A program made the position numbers and the translations under genes. This document shows positions 22,282 through 33,482 of a DNA stretch of 64,000 nt, piece after piece; the first letter of the stretch is position 1, and every line of letters begins with the position of its first letter. The notes below the pieces were generated by a model. The model ran no database searches, was not told the DNA's origin, and saw only the letters and a program-made list of their open reading frames with translations. This stretch comes from Lumbricus rubellus (taxonomy: Eukaryota; Annelida; Clitellata; Crassiclitellata; Lumbricidae): the NCBI GenBank assembly GCA_945859605.1, contig OX243817.1, positions 19,133,156 through 19,197,155 on the forward strand, in the 5' to 3' direction.

Positions 22282-23540
22282 TAATGAAAAGTCTGGTATA
22301 ATGTGGATTCCAAATTTCGTCAGCTGGAGACAATGTTTTCATAATTATAGAGCAACGTAACTTTGACTGTTCGCAACTAACATGGCTCATCAAAATCTTG
22401 CATTAAAGTGTGGTTCGCTTGTATTATAATACGACGTCATTATGTAACTGTAGTGTGTTCTTGTGTTCTTCAGCTGTGGTGGAATTCGTCTGCTTTGTGT
22501 CACTATTTACATTTATGTTTACTGGGATAATAATGTCATTTGTGTATCACTGTACAGTTGTTTTACAAAAGTGCAGCTGTGTATCAAGCATCTATTATAC
22601 TAGTGATTTGTATAGCACATCCGAGAGAAGAAACTACTCTGCACCATAATTGTCGGCATGAATAGGTGAGTCTTAAAGGCACTGAAAACTGCATCACACT
22701 TCTATTGACCAGAATGATAATAGGTAAAGTTATTCGACGGTAATGGGTCATTCAGCGCAAAAGCAAATGCAGCCTTGTGTAAAATGTCCAACCCATACTA
22801 CCAGAAGAGAATACTTTGTCAGATGCATTGAGAAAATCGTGAAAATAGTCGAAAGAAGCAAGAAGGTAAGTTAATAAAAAAAAACATGGCAACTAAAGGC
22901 CGCTGCCACGACAACAACGATCCAGGTACAAGAGACGAAACAAAAACTAAATTTAGAGGAGATGAACAACCAGTGAAGTTAGTTGAATAAATGATTCAAG
23001 CCCAAGATGATCTCTCTCTTTCTCTCTCTTTCTAAGCCTAGCAACACGAGTCAGTACTGAGAGAAACTGACCACTTGATATATAGCAGTCATTACACTTG
23101 TCAGTAATGACAGGTTATGAAATATGGACCATCACACAATGTCGTTTAATTACCACATATGAAAACAGATATAATTATGAACACCTTTATTGTGGCTAAG
23201 AGTCAGAAACAAGAAGTGAAACTGAATAAAAGAAAAAGCACACAGAGCATCAACTAGAGTCAACGCAGCTCAGTTCGCTGTACACGTGCCATGAAACTTG
23301 CTATATACAGCTGGTTATAAATGTCATGATCATCCATCATGCTTGTTTATGAATACCAAACAAAGACAATCATCATTATAAATAGTAATTATCTAATAAG
23401 TAAGTCGACAGAGATTATTATAAATAGCAATAATTATGTACTTAAAAACCATCTGAAACTAATGACCTAAGACGGGACTGTGGAACACCGCTTCCTAGTT
23501 TTGGGCGCTAGCTGAAAAGGAAGGACAGTACCCAGTAGTA
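22282..23540. other. Intergenic, no gene recognised
   Basis: AT-rich DNA with a short TCTCTCTCTTTC tract near 23012-23033. No family recognised. Confidence 0.55.
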
Positions 23541-23779
23541 AACAGTGGTTTAAGCATTGCCAACAGCTGCCTTATAAGCCAAAACAACATTATCATAATT
23601 GTCTGGATATGCCAACTGAAATGAAATGATGAATGGAATGATACAAGATGTTCCTATATGCAACGGATACGATGAGCACAGTACAAGGATATGCAAGACA
23701 GTACTGAGAATATGGAGTAATGAGTCTGACAATCTAACAATGGATAACAAAAATTTAAAAAAGCTCAACGTCATTAGCC

Positions 23780-24110
23780 CAGTTTGTTGTGGCTGAATCA
23801 CTAGGCTCGAATCAAACCTGCTTTTGCCAGTTGACTGCCAAACCTCCATATTTGTTATTTTTAGTTGAGGTCTTCTAAGCAAAAATGAATTGTTCTTGCC
23901 GTTAATGTATCCTACGCTCGTTTTGGAATTGTCATCTGCTTGAATTAAGCCCCAATTATTATTTTGTAGCCATTGTATGATGTCATGTTTGTATGTCAAT
24001 GATTTGAGTAGGTTCGGCTTTCTGTTGCTCGTTATGTTAAAATCTCGGATAGAGTTTAGAGAAATAGGGTCGTCATAATTTTGGTGTTCTGAAACTTGGA
24101 ATAGGATAAT
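23780..24110 (-). pseudogene. Unidentified protein-like ORF fragment, minus strand
   Basis: The minus-strand frame is open from about 24105 to 23550. The part from about 24100 to 23800 reads like real protein: QNYDDPISLNSIRDF, then KSLTYKHDIIQWLQNNNWGL and FLLRRPQLKITNMEVW. It lacks a good start ATG, and no splice partner is apparent. After about 23780 the translation turns hydrophobic and low-quality. It may be a gene relic, an isolated exon or a transposon fragment. I do not recognise the family. Confidence 0.3.
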
Positions 24111-24574
24111 GAATGAATGAAGGATTGATGACCGCCGTCATTCAGTGCAAGAGGCGCTTGGACATAACATGTTACGCTATTTTCACTTGTGGTGGTAACT
24201 TTAGTATGGTGTTACTTTCATTGTTTCGTGTTTGTCAGCAGACTTTTCCAGTAAAATTTTTAAAGTCTACTTCTTTGTTAGGTGATATTCTTCCAGATTC
24301 TGTGAATGTACATTTCAAAAGGGCAGAGGCAGACAGACAGATTGACAGACAGACTGTTTTAAAGTGGACTTATGTTTTTATGTAGTGTCATGTGGGACTG
24401 AATGCCTGCCCAAGTTTTTGTAATTCCATAAATCATAAGTTCTCCAGTGTTTTAGTAAGTACAAATAATGTTAATCTCAGTTTTTCGTATATTTTTAAAA
24501 GACAATGTGTCATAATAATAAGATGCATTTTCATGTGTTGTTATGTGTAACCATGGTTTATATATAATATACAC

Positions 24575-24842
24575 ACACAAAAATATATGAAAAAATTGAC
24601 AATTCGGACAGGATACAACACATAATTAATATTTATTTTCGATTACAAATTATTTTATTTTGACGTCTATAAATAACATCAAACATTCTATTTTGACGAA
24701 ATTATAACAATTTTATATGCTCTTAGTTAATTAAATTTGAGCCTTGTAAGCCCCTAATGTCCTTCAACTAAGAAAAAGTGGCCCTCGTGTCCTCCAACTT
24801 AGAAAAAGTGGCCCTACAGTCAAAAAAGGTTGGGAACCACTG
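24575..24842. mobile_element. 5'-truncated hAT-type MITE
   Basis: Ends AAAAAAGGTTGGGAACCACTG, the right terminus of the complete 346-bp element at 56218, and shares its interior (ACTAAGAAAAAGTGGCCCT). No left terminus or target duplication was found. Confidence 0.65.
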
Positions 24843-25010
24843 CTTTAATAATACAAGAAGGCTTACCCATGGTCAGTTTGGTCATATTTAGTAGATACTA
24901 GACAAGAAAATTTATGTTGGAAGTATGCTAATATTATTAAAGAAATAAATAGAATAAAAATTATGCTTCAACATTAATTTTCAACATTATTATGTTTTAA
25001 CTCAAATCTA

Positions 25011-25798
25011 CACTGTGTCCGGATGAAAAGTAGTACACAACTAAAAGTGTCATAACCCAGTCAAAACGTTTAGGATTTGTCTGAAATTTGTAACACAGCA
25101 ACAGTGACCATATGTACACGAGATCCTAAAACGGATTAGCAATATTCGTGAGTTTGTCAAATTTATGAGCGTTTGCATTGGAGCACCGAGAAATTAAACT
25201 TTCCAACATGGAAAACCTGAAAAGAAGTGAAATTCAGGTAAATATGGTGTTCAAATTGTCCACCTTGTTCACGGACACACGACCGTAGACTTAGACGCTA
25301 CTGTTTGATGGTCCTGTCGATGATCACCTGGTTAAACAACTGCCAATCTTCAAACAGACGCGACCTACGCCCTACGGTTATCGATGTCATGAATACGCGT
25401 GAACGAAAAACGCGCTCCTTCAGTACATGTACTCCGGATCAAAGTCTGGACTGCTGGACGACCACAGCTGCGGGATATGAAGCCGAGTGTCTCCAGGGAC
25501 AGCTATTAGTCCACTACGTCTACGGTAGTGTGTTCGTGAACAAGGAGAACATTTTCAAGTGGGCCCTATAGCTGAATTTCACCTCCTTTCAGGTTTTCCA
25601 TGTTGGAAAGTTCAATTTTTCGGTGCTCCAACGCAAACGCTCATAAATTTGACAAACTCACGAATATTTCTAATCGGTTTTAGGATCTCATGTAACTATG
25701 GTCACTGTTGCTGTGGTAAAAATTTCAGACAAATCCTAAAAGTTTTGACCGGGTTATGACACTTTTAGTTGTGTACTACTTTTCATCCGGACACAGTG
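25011..25798. mobile_element. Mariner-type foldback element with two inverted transposase 3' ends
   Basis: TA flanks an inverted repeat of over 200 bp per arm, starting CACTGTGTCCGGATGAAAAG. Just inside, each arm read outward encodes a Tc1/mariner-like C terminus: LRSCVREQGGQFEH on the minus strand near 25240-25290 and CVREQGEHFQV on the plus strand near 25530-25560. So the element is two copies of a transposon's 3' end joined head to head. It is non-autonomous. Confidence 0.8.
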
Positions 25799-26267
25799 TA
25801 TATGTGTGGCAAAATAAAAGAGTGAATATGAGTTATTTCAGCACTAAACACTAATTCTAGTCAACTGTTTGAGAACTAGGCTGGAATTGTCGTTGTATAC
25901 CTGGCAGCTGTATCTAGTGATTCTAGTCCCACAGGCTAAAGATTTCCTATGAGTGAAAGATGAAAATCTGCGGCACAAATCAGCTTTTATAAAATTTAAT
26001 TTCTGAATCTTAACACTTTAAAGTCCATGAAACAAACACAATAACACATCTACACTAATTATGTAATCACAATTAAAGCATAGACGTCTTAAAAGAATAA
26101 ATTTCAACTTCTACAGAGAAGCATCAGTCACAATGCTATCCAATGAACATGTGGCTCTCGTAATAATCAACACCTCCCATGTGCTCCTCTTTGAGAGTGA
26201 CCCCCCCTAAAGTAGGTAATGAAAAGGTAACCGACGATATAGACTCCATTATTGCATGAATCAACCA

Positions 26268-26375
26268 TAAACTGTTCACTCATTGCATTAATTTATACAG
26301 CGTCCCTTCAAGGCAACTATTCAGAGGTGCTCCCAACCCAGACCTGTCAGAAAAGGACAAAAGAACAGTCTTAAG
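26268..26375 (-). repeat. SINE/LINE tail fragment, minus orientation
   Basis: GCGTCCCTTCAAGG, then CAGAGGTGCTCCCAACCCAG, match the tail module in reverse. Confidence 0.5.
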
Positions 26376-26844
26376 ATGGGAATAAATGGTATCCGTAAAA
26401 AACCTAGGCTGCCATTGTTTCAGACTCATGGCAGCTGCAGATTTAAAACGTCTAATATTGGCTGAAGTGTAAGCATGACAACTGCTAAGCATGCCTTTCT
26501 TCTTTAATACTAGTTGCTAGGATGCAGCATGAGGAGGGGGAGTTTGCAACAAATGGAACATTTCACAAATTATAATTGAAGTTCCACAATCCAAAGTACA
26601 AGGCCACAGAATTACTTGCAACACTAACCACGATAACATATGACTTCACAAAGGTATTATCTACAAATTAGATGTTAGATTCTAACCTCCATCGCATCAT
26701 GACCAATATCAACGACACACGCACATGTGCCACAATTTATCAAAAGGAATACAATCCAGTTTTCAATTCTTCATTCAAGTGTGCCGCTAACCAAAGTACT
26801 GAGAAAAGTGAACAGATTTATAAGCAACTCAGAAACTTGCTGAG

Positions 26845-26982
26845 GCAAATACAGATGGCTTTAAATTCGAACATAGTAGCACAAAATCTAACATGTTCCT
26901 TAATGTACAGTCAAATACAGATGGCTTTAAATTCGAACATAACATTATTTAGCACAAAATCTAACATGTTCCTTAACAGTCA
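26845..26982. repeat. Tandem duplication of ~66 bp
   Basis: CAAATACAGATGGCTTTAAA, followed by ATTCGAACATA and then CACAAAATCTAACATGTTCC, occurs twice in direct order. It lies downstream of the minus-strand gene, possibly in its 3' UTR. Confidence 0.85.
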
Positions 26983-27108
26983 ATTTGCCTTTCCATCAAA
27001 ACTCAATTAATGGAAGACAATGTTCAACATGGTTCTTCCGAAGCAGAAAGTTCTGTGAGTAGTCACAAGCTGAAAGTTTCACGCATCAAACGCGTGTCTA
27101 TCAGAGAT

Positions 27109-27549
27109 TCACACCGCTGAGAAACGCTTGCATTGTTTATTGTCTTTTTTCTTCGAGCCGCCGTCCGAATGCGCCGACAGTCGCTTCAGGTGATCTTTAC
27201 ATCCCGATTTAGAAGATGATTCTGCTGAATCCTGCACGTCATCAGCAACGTGTTGTTTTTTCGCACGTGGACTTGACTGCAAGTCCTTTCGACGTTCACC
27301 ATCGCCGTGAGAGCTACCACGCTTGCCGCTGCTAGACTTCGGGTCGGTCCCTGTTCGGGAACTAGTCACCGGTGACGTCTTCTTCTTACTTTTCAATGAT
27401 TTACTTTGATTTAAAACAGAGGAAGATGAAACAGATGAAGCAGGAGAGGAGATGGTTGGACTCTGCGGGGTATGCTTGCTGGAAGGTTGTCCGGACTTTT
27501 TCACCAGTGATCCGGAAGTAGATGATGATGATGATGATGTGTCCAGTTT
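27109..27549 (-). CDS. AT-hook-like protein, terminal exon
   Basis: 146 codons from KLDTSSSSSSTSGSLVKKSG to KDNKQCKRFSAV and stop at 27109-27111. The acceptor is a pyrimidine-rich TTTTTTGTTCCAG. The composition (Ser and Lys rich) matches the end of the preceding exon, supporting the join. Confidence 0.8.
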   Translation of the reverse strand, partial: KLDTSSSSSSTSGSLVKKSGQPSSKHTPQSPTISSPASSVSSSSVLNQSKSLKSKKKTSPVTSSRTGTDPKSSSGKRGSSHGDGERRKDLQSSPRAKKQHVADDVQDSAESSSKSGCKDHLKRLSAHSDGGSKKKDNKQCKRFSAV

Positions 27550-30500
27550 CTGGAACAAAAAACAAGGATAAGTTCAAATTAACTGGCACCGAATTCAAAA
27601 CAAGTCACAGATTTAATTTCACACCCCGTTCAGTAAGCTATGAATTGAGCAGCAGCACCTTTAGACTAGAGCAGTGGTTCCCAACCCATGGCCTGTGGGC
27701 CAAAAGTGGCCCGCCAGGCATAAAAAATTCATTCATTCATTTCAGACATTTATATAGCGCTTCTTCAAGAGTATCTACTCAGAAGCGCTCCAGACTCAAC
27801 CACGGCTAAAGAGAACAGTCTTTAGAGCAGAGCAGAACGTAGATGTAGTTCCACAGGAAGCAAAAAACATGGCCACCTCTCAAAGAATTACCAAAAATTT
27901 CTTAAAAATTGACAATTTGGACTAGATAGAACACATAATTATTTTCTATTACAAATTATTTTATTTTGACGTCTCTAAGTAACATCAAACATTCTATTTT
28001 GATTCACAATTATAACAATTTTATATGCTTTTAGTTAATTAAATTTTAGCCCAGCGGTCCCTAACATCCTTCAACTAAGAAAAAGTGGCCCTTGTGTCCT
28101 CTCTCAACTCCTTTAGTGTAAATCATCAATTATTACAATAGAACCATTTGCATTCAATTACCACTCAGTCAGAACAATTTTAAACAATGAATACACATCG
28201 TGAAGCGCTGAATACCATTCGCTTGTGTGATGAGGATTTGTCTGGTTTCCGCTCATCTGCAGTTGGTTTGTGTGATGATTTGCGTGCTTTCGGCTCATCT
28301 GCTTTTCGCTTGAGTGATGATGATTTGCATGTTTTATGCTCATCCACTGTTGACTTGTTTGATGATGATTTGCATGTTTTCTGCTCATCCATTGACTTGT
28401 TTGATGATTTGCGTGCATTCTGCTCATCCACTGTTGACTTGTTTGACGATGATTTGCGTGGTTTCTGCTCATCAGCTCTTGGCTTGTGTGACGACGATTT
28501 GCTTGATGTAGACCCATCTTCTTTTGGCGTGTAGGACGACAAAGTGCTTAGTTTCTCATCATAATCTTCTGTTGGCATGTGTGACGATGATTCAGGCTCA
28601 GCTTCATCTTCGTTTGTCCCACGTAACAAGGATTTACTCGTCCTCTGCTCATCATCGCCTGGGGAGTAACGCTCATCCGCCGTATATCGTCGGAGAATCT
28701 CCTTCTTTCCTTTAACAATGGTCGGCAAGCCAAAAGGATTCGAAAGAACATCGCTCATTTTAACGCAGCTTTTCTCCTCGGGCGATTCTACCTCCGCTTT
28801 TACACCGCTCGTCATCTCCACTGGTACATCAGGCACGCTCGGCATTTCGATCTTCACAGAATCCTTCGATTCGCATTCGTCAGCGCTCGAAGAAATCTGC
28901 TTCTGCACGGAAACAGACGGATGATCTTCACTCGAACTAACGTTATTCGAAGCCTGCAACAAACCTGCTGCGGTTTTCATTTCCTGCTTGATTGCGGTGA
29001 TCGCTTCAAAGAGCGGGCGCCTACCTGTAACCGGAACCGGGTCTGCAACGACGCACACCTTTTTGTTGCCTGCGTTGAGCTCGGCTTCCGTTTCCGCTTT
29101 TCTTTTCTCCTTCTGCCTCAGCGTTGCGCGCAGCTTCTGCTGCTTTGCACGCGACTCCTTCTCCTTATACATCGACAGCTTCCTTCGTTCCGCTTCGATC
29201 GCCTCCCTCTCCAACGCCAACAGCATACGGTCGCGCTCCAGTCGCTGCTCCCTCTGCTTCAAATCATTCTCTCTTCTATTCAGCTGACCAGTCACGACCA
29301 TCTGCTGCGTGCGGCGATTGTCCAGCTCCTGGTCGCAAGCTCTGACCTTCAACATCTCTGCAACAGCAAGTCTGTGAGTCCGTTCATCATATGACTGATT
29401 CACAGCAGAGTCCTCTTTGTCTCCAGCCGCTTGTCGATCAGCCATTCTGCATCGAAGTTCTTTAGCAAGGTGTTCGAGATCGGCGGAAACGAGAAGCGCT
29501 GTTTTACAGTCGAAGCCCAACACTCTTTCCTTGAACTTCTTAATAGCTTCGTCCGTTTCCACCTTCGTGCCGCTGTGCTCATATGCATCCGCATCTTCAT
29601 GATGTTTCAACAGCAACCTTGTCAGCTGGGAGCTTATCTCCATTCTGTCTGGATTCTTTACCTCTACCAATGCCCGTTCACCGTCAGAGGCGAGGTTTGC
29701 AGCTGCCTCTGGCTCACCGGTTGACTCCTGATCAAAGTCTTGAATGTCCTCCTCATCATGAACTTGATGGTCAAGAGCAGCATCCTCCTCATTCTCATCG
29801 TCCTCCTTCTCCTCTACAGGAGCAAGGCATTTCTCTTCCTCTGCATCAGCCTGAATTGCTTCGTGATTCACATCAATGACAACACTATCACGTTCAATTT
29901 CACATTCAAACTTACCAGGCAATTCCTCACGCATTTCTACTCCAGTGTCTATCAGATTCTCATGTGTATACTCAGACTGACTTTCAACCAAACAACTGTT
30001 ATCTTCACAAGGGGCATCATACATCTCAACCTCCACTGTCGTCTCATCATCAGCTCTAGTCGACTGGTAAGCATCTGGAGAAGCAACGTTAGTTTCCAAG
30101 TCACCATTTCCACTGTGAACATATGACTCGACTAAGCGCTCTGCTGCTAATTGACTTTCAAGCTTTACCGCTTCATCAATGACTAGACGCTCCTCTTGTT
30201 GCTCAACCTGTTGCTCCTCCTGTTGCTCCTCCTGTTGCTCGTTCTGTTGCTCAACCTGTTGCTCCTCCTGTGACTTTTGTATCGTAAGCTCCACAACCTC
30301 ACTGTCATTATCCATTTGCCAGACTTCAACTTCTTTACATATTGCAGGGTCACTTGTTGCACTATCATCACCAACGATCCTTACACTTTCACAATCTTCC
30401 TTTAAAAGATTTCCAGAGAGCGGCACTTCCTCCGACTCGTGAATTGAGCTGCTACACTCAAAAGCAGCTGAGTGACCTTCCTTTTCGCTCAAATCATCAG

Positions 30501-32655
30501 CAACCACTCCAGCAATGTGACCTTCAGCCTCTTGCCCTGATCTTAACTCTCCATCCATGTTTGATGTCTCTGAAACAATAGCATCCTCAATCACTTGCCC
30601 TGATCTTAACTCTCCATCCATGTTTGATGTCACTGAAATAATAGCATCCTCAATCACTTGTCCTGATCTCAACTCTCCATCAAGGTTTGATGAATCTACA
30701 CCACATTCTGGTGACCACAGCAAATGCTCAGAGGTTGCATCAACACTTATTTCAGTTTCCATTTGTCTCGTATCTGAAACAACATTTGCCTCCGTTATCT
30801 CCACGCAGACCCTGTCCATTCCTTCTGCCTTCTCTGCATTCTTAGAAAGACTTGCCTTTCTTCTCTCACCAGCACTTTTTCGTCGACCTCTACGGTGCTT
30901 TGAGTGTTTCGGCTGCGAACCTGCCGCCATCGTCTCTGCCTTTTCCACTGTTTCCGATGTAACAACTTCCGAATGTTCCGCTTCAATTTCCATTCCACCA
31001 GGTTCGACCACGTCAATGAAAGAAAGTTCGGTGCTGTTACTTGAATTGAGTTCAATCAGTACCAGCTTTGAATCAGAAAACTCATCACTCTTTGAAACCA
31101 CATCAATTTCAGAAGTTACAACTGCTTCCGCTATAGACGATCCCTCCACTGCAGCAAATGTAACCTCCTGTCCACTGTCATCCCTGTTTTCCGCAGTTGA
31201 GGCACTCTGAATAGAAACAGACTCTTTCTGCACAGCACTGGTAACTCCTGGAGTTTCAACAGCCCTTTGGCTCTCAGACACCAATTTCTTTGGCCTGCCG
31301 ATTTTGCCCTTTCCTCGTTTTACGCTAACAGCTGGGGACTGCACATTAAGCGGCGGAGTGCTGGCAGAATTCGTCCCGACAATTTCACTACGTTTCTGAT
31401 CAGCATTCACCGTCGAAAGATCCTGTGGCATCAAAATCAACTGCGTTTCATTCTTAAGTTCGGTATTCGGCAGGACAGGAGTCTTAGCCAGCTTCTCAGC
31501 AGTCAGCGCTTTCTTCTCCACTCCCTTTGACTGACGTCTCTTTCCTGAATGCTGTGCCGCAGCAGTTCCCCCATCCACCTCAGAATCGCTTCCACTGCTT
31601 GCATGCGGCTTCCTCGCCTTCCCCTCTCCGTGCAGCATTTCTAACGCTGACCGTCGAGGCACCGATCGCTTCGGTCTTCCGGTCTCAGAAACAGATGGCT
31701 CCGATGCATTGGGAGTGGCCGGTGGTTCGACAGAATGTGGATGAAGACCCTTTCTGCCAGATTGCAGAGATATTTTCTCGACGGTAGACGCCTGTGACTC
31801 GGTGGCGCCACTGATCGCCGTCGGTTTCTTCTTTGATTTCTTTAACGGGCTTTTCTTAGCCTGCGATTCACCTAGAGAACTTGCATCGGTGCTCCTTCCG
31901 GCAGCGCTGCCTGAAATATCGTGGTGACTAGTGAAGATCGCCGCTCTCTTGGAGTACTTGATCGAAGGTTTGACTGCAACGATGTGTTCCGGTTCGGAAA
32001 TCTGAAGGCTCACCACCTCCTCCTCCAGTTCAATCTCGTCTTGTGTGAAGATTGTCTCTGCAGAATTGTCCAGCTGAAGTTCACCAGTTTCGTTCATAGT
32101 CGTTGCGCCAGAATGTTCTTGCACGCCAAAATCTCCATAAACTGCACCAGGATGACCTTCAGCAAGTGCTGTCTCTGCTGGCTCCGACTGTCCGGAAACT
32201 TCCTGTTCATCGCCTGAACAAGGACCAACTTCCTCTTCAAGATGAGCTTTACATTCTGCAGCCGGTAATTCCATTTCCGGAACAACCTGGGCAATTTCGC
32301 TCGAGACCTGCACCATATCGTTTCTCAACTGGTCGTTTTCTTGCAGGTCATGATCAGCATTGTCGTCTTCGTCCTCTTCATCTTCGAACTCTCCGTGGAC
32401 GATGCTACCTGGCGGAATCGGAATAACTTTGTTGTTTTCATCCACAAAGTAGTGATATTCGGTGAACTCCACTGCCTCCACAAATTCATTACGTTCCCTA
32501 GGCAGACGCACTGGCCGGCCACTGCCAGGGCCAGTACTGAGTCGGGCCACAAGGGGGTCACTGGCATCGAGAGGCTGGGGCACACCACTTGCGCTCACCA
32601 ACTGGACTGGCTCGGTCTGTCCTTTCTCATTCACCATCAGGTAAACCATGTCCAT
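27109..32655 (-). CDS. Large acidic AT-hook-like nuclear protein, family not recognised (two coding exons, ~1626 aa)
   Basis: The first coding exon (32655-28216) and last exon (27549-27109) join in phase 0 through ATG/GTATTC and TTGTTCCAG/AAACTG. In order: a moderately ordered N terminus (MVYLMVNEKGQTEPVQLV, EYHYFVDENNKVIPIPPG); acidic stretches; a Lys cluster (KKSPLKKSKKKP); two AT-hook-like cores, GRPKR near residue 325 and GKIGRPKK near 452; three copies of SNMDGELRSGQ near 655-705; a Gln/Glu run near 795-820; a Glu/Arg-rich coiled coil near 1110-1195; Lys/Ser repeats of the HKP-ADEQKP type near 1358-1480; and a Ser/Lys-rich tail with RAKKQH. AT hooks bind AT-rich DNA minor groove, so a chromatin role is inferred; I cannot name an orthologue. 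The start is the first ATG after an upstream 5' UTR acceptor. Confidence 0.85.
27550..28215 (-). other. Intron of the AT-hook-like gene with nested repeats
   Basis: The donor GTATTC is weak in its last positions but is the phase-compatible choice before the frame stops at 28180. The intron holds a partial hAT MITE (27672-28104) interrupted by a SINE tail. Confidence 0.65.
27672..28104. mobile_element. Partial hAT MITE with inserted SINE tail
   Basis: Starts CAGTGGTTCCCAACCCATGG and shares its interior with the elements at 24575 and 56218 (ACTAAGAAAAAGTGGCCCTT). The right terminus is missing. At about 27727-27830 a SINE tail (TTTATATAGCGCTTCTTCAA, then CAGAAGCGCTCC) interrupts it. Confidence 0.7.
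28216..32655 (-). CDS. AT-hook-like protein, main coding exon (1480 codons)
   Basis: A single uninterrupted 4.4-kb exon. Start ATG at 32655; the reading would stop at 28180 if the intron were retained, adding FSASRCVFIV-like residues. The opposite strand also has long open frames (for example 30557-31210), as expected from the Glu/Ser-rich codon content. Confidence 0.9.
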
Positions 32656-32677
32656 CGTGACACGAATTCAACTCAAC
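32656..32677 (-). other. 5' UTR end of the AT-hook-like gene, after a splice acceptor
   Basis: The minus strand reads CTTTTGTTTCAG/GTTGAG 22 bp before the start ATG. A non-coding first exon therefore lies upstream, possibly ending at ATAG/GTTAAA (33227), although that donor is uncertain. Confidence 0.6.
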
Positions 32678-33234
32678 CTGAAACAAAAGTGCATGTGTGA
32701 ATTTACTCAGCCCACAATTAACCAAATAATGGCAAAAATCAAAGTGTATGAATTTATGCTAATGACCATATCCCTCGTTTCCATATCAATGTCATGGACA
32801 ATAATATTGGACAAAACTTAACCTTTTAACGACAAGCGTGCACTAAAATTAGAGTGGTGTGCGGACGTACAACCAAGAAGACAACGCCAAAGACAGAGGT
32901 TCAGAAGTTAATACGTTGGAATGAGACACAAATTTCATTTTTATCTCCACAATAAAGGCAGGCACACAGCTCCAAAAACTCGATAATCAAGTCTACAGGA
33001 CCGAAAAAGAATTTTGCAAACTATCTCTAGGAGAAAATATCATGTTTTACATTCTACAATTCTTGCTTTTTATTTTTGCCGAAGAGTATGCAAGATCAAT
33101 TTGAATATTCCTACAAGCGATTTACGCGAACTTATAAACCATTAATGTGCGCAATATGGAATAATAAGCAATTTATGGCACATACCACTTCGTTATGCGA
33201 CAATTGCGTAAAGTTAAATTTTAACCTATTTTGA

Positions 33235-33285
33235 TCTCCGCCATCACACCAATATCGCTCTTGTGCGCATGCGCAGAACCAATGC
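33235..33285 (-). promoter_or_regulatory. Probable promoter with NRF-1 palindrome and YY1-like motif
   Basis: TGCGCATGCGCA at 33264-33275 is a perfect NRF-1-type palindrome. On the minus strand it is followed by TGATGGCGGAGAT, close to the AAGATGGCGGC consensus for YY1, placed where a first exon would start. CCAAT boxes at 33249 and 33278 flank it on the + strand. Motif matches are direct; promoter activity and the link to the minus-strand gene are inferred. Confidence 0.6.
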
Positions 33286-33482
33286 TATATTTTTGTAACG
33301 CAAGCAATCAACAAATAATAATTAGCAGTAATGTAGGCTAAAGGTTATGTAAATCTTCAAGGATTTCTCAGCGCCCACAAAAGCCACGTCAGGGAGACCA
33401 ACTTATTAACGGGCGCTGTATAAAATCAAGGCCAATGTCTCGTCGAGCCAAAGGGTACATGTCAACTGGATCCGATCCAAGT

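Noticed and set aside
26672..27010. 112-codon + strand ORF
   Set aside because: Passes through a 66-bp tandem duplication, lies antisense to the 3' end of the AT-hook-like gene, and shows no protein-like pattern.
30557..31210. 217-codon ORF on the + strand opposite the AT-hook-like gene
   Set aside because: Lies wholly within the coding exon of the minus-strand gene, has Ser/Thr/Ile repeats that mirror that gene's Glu/Ser repeats, and has no splice or family evidence.
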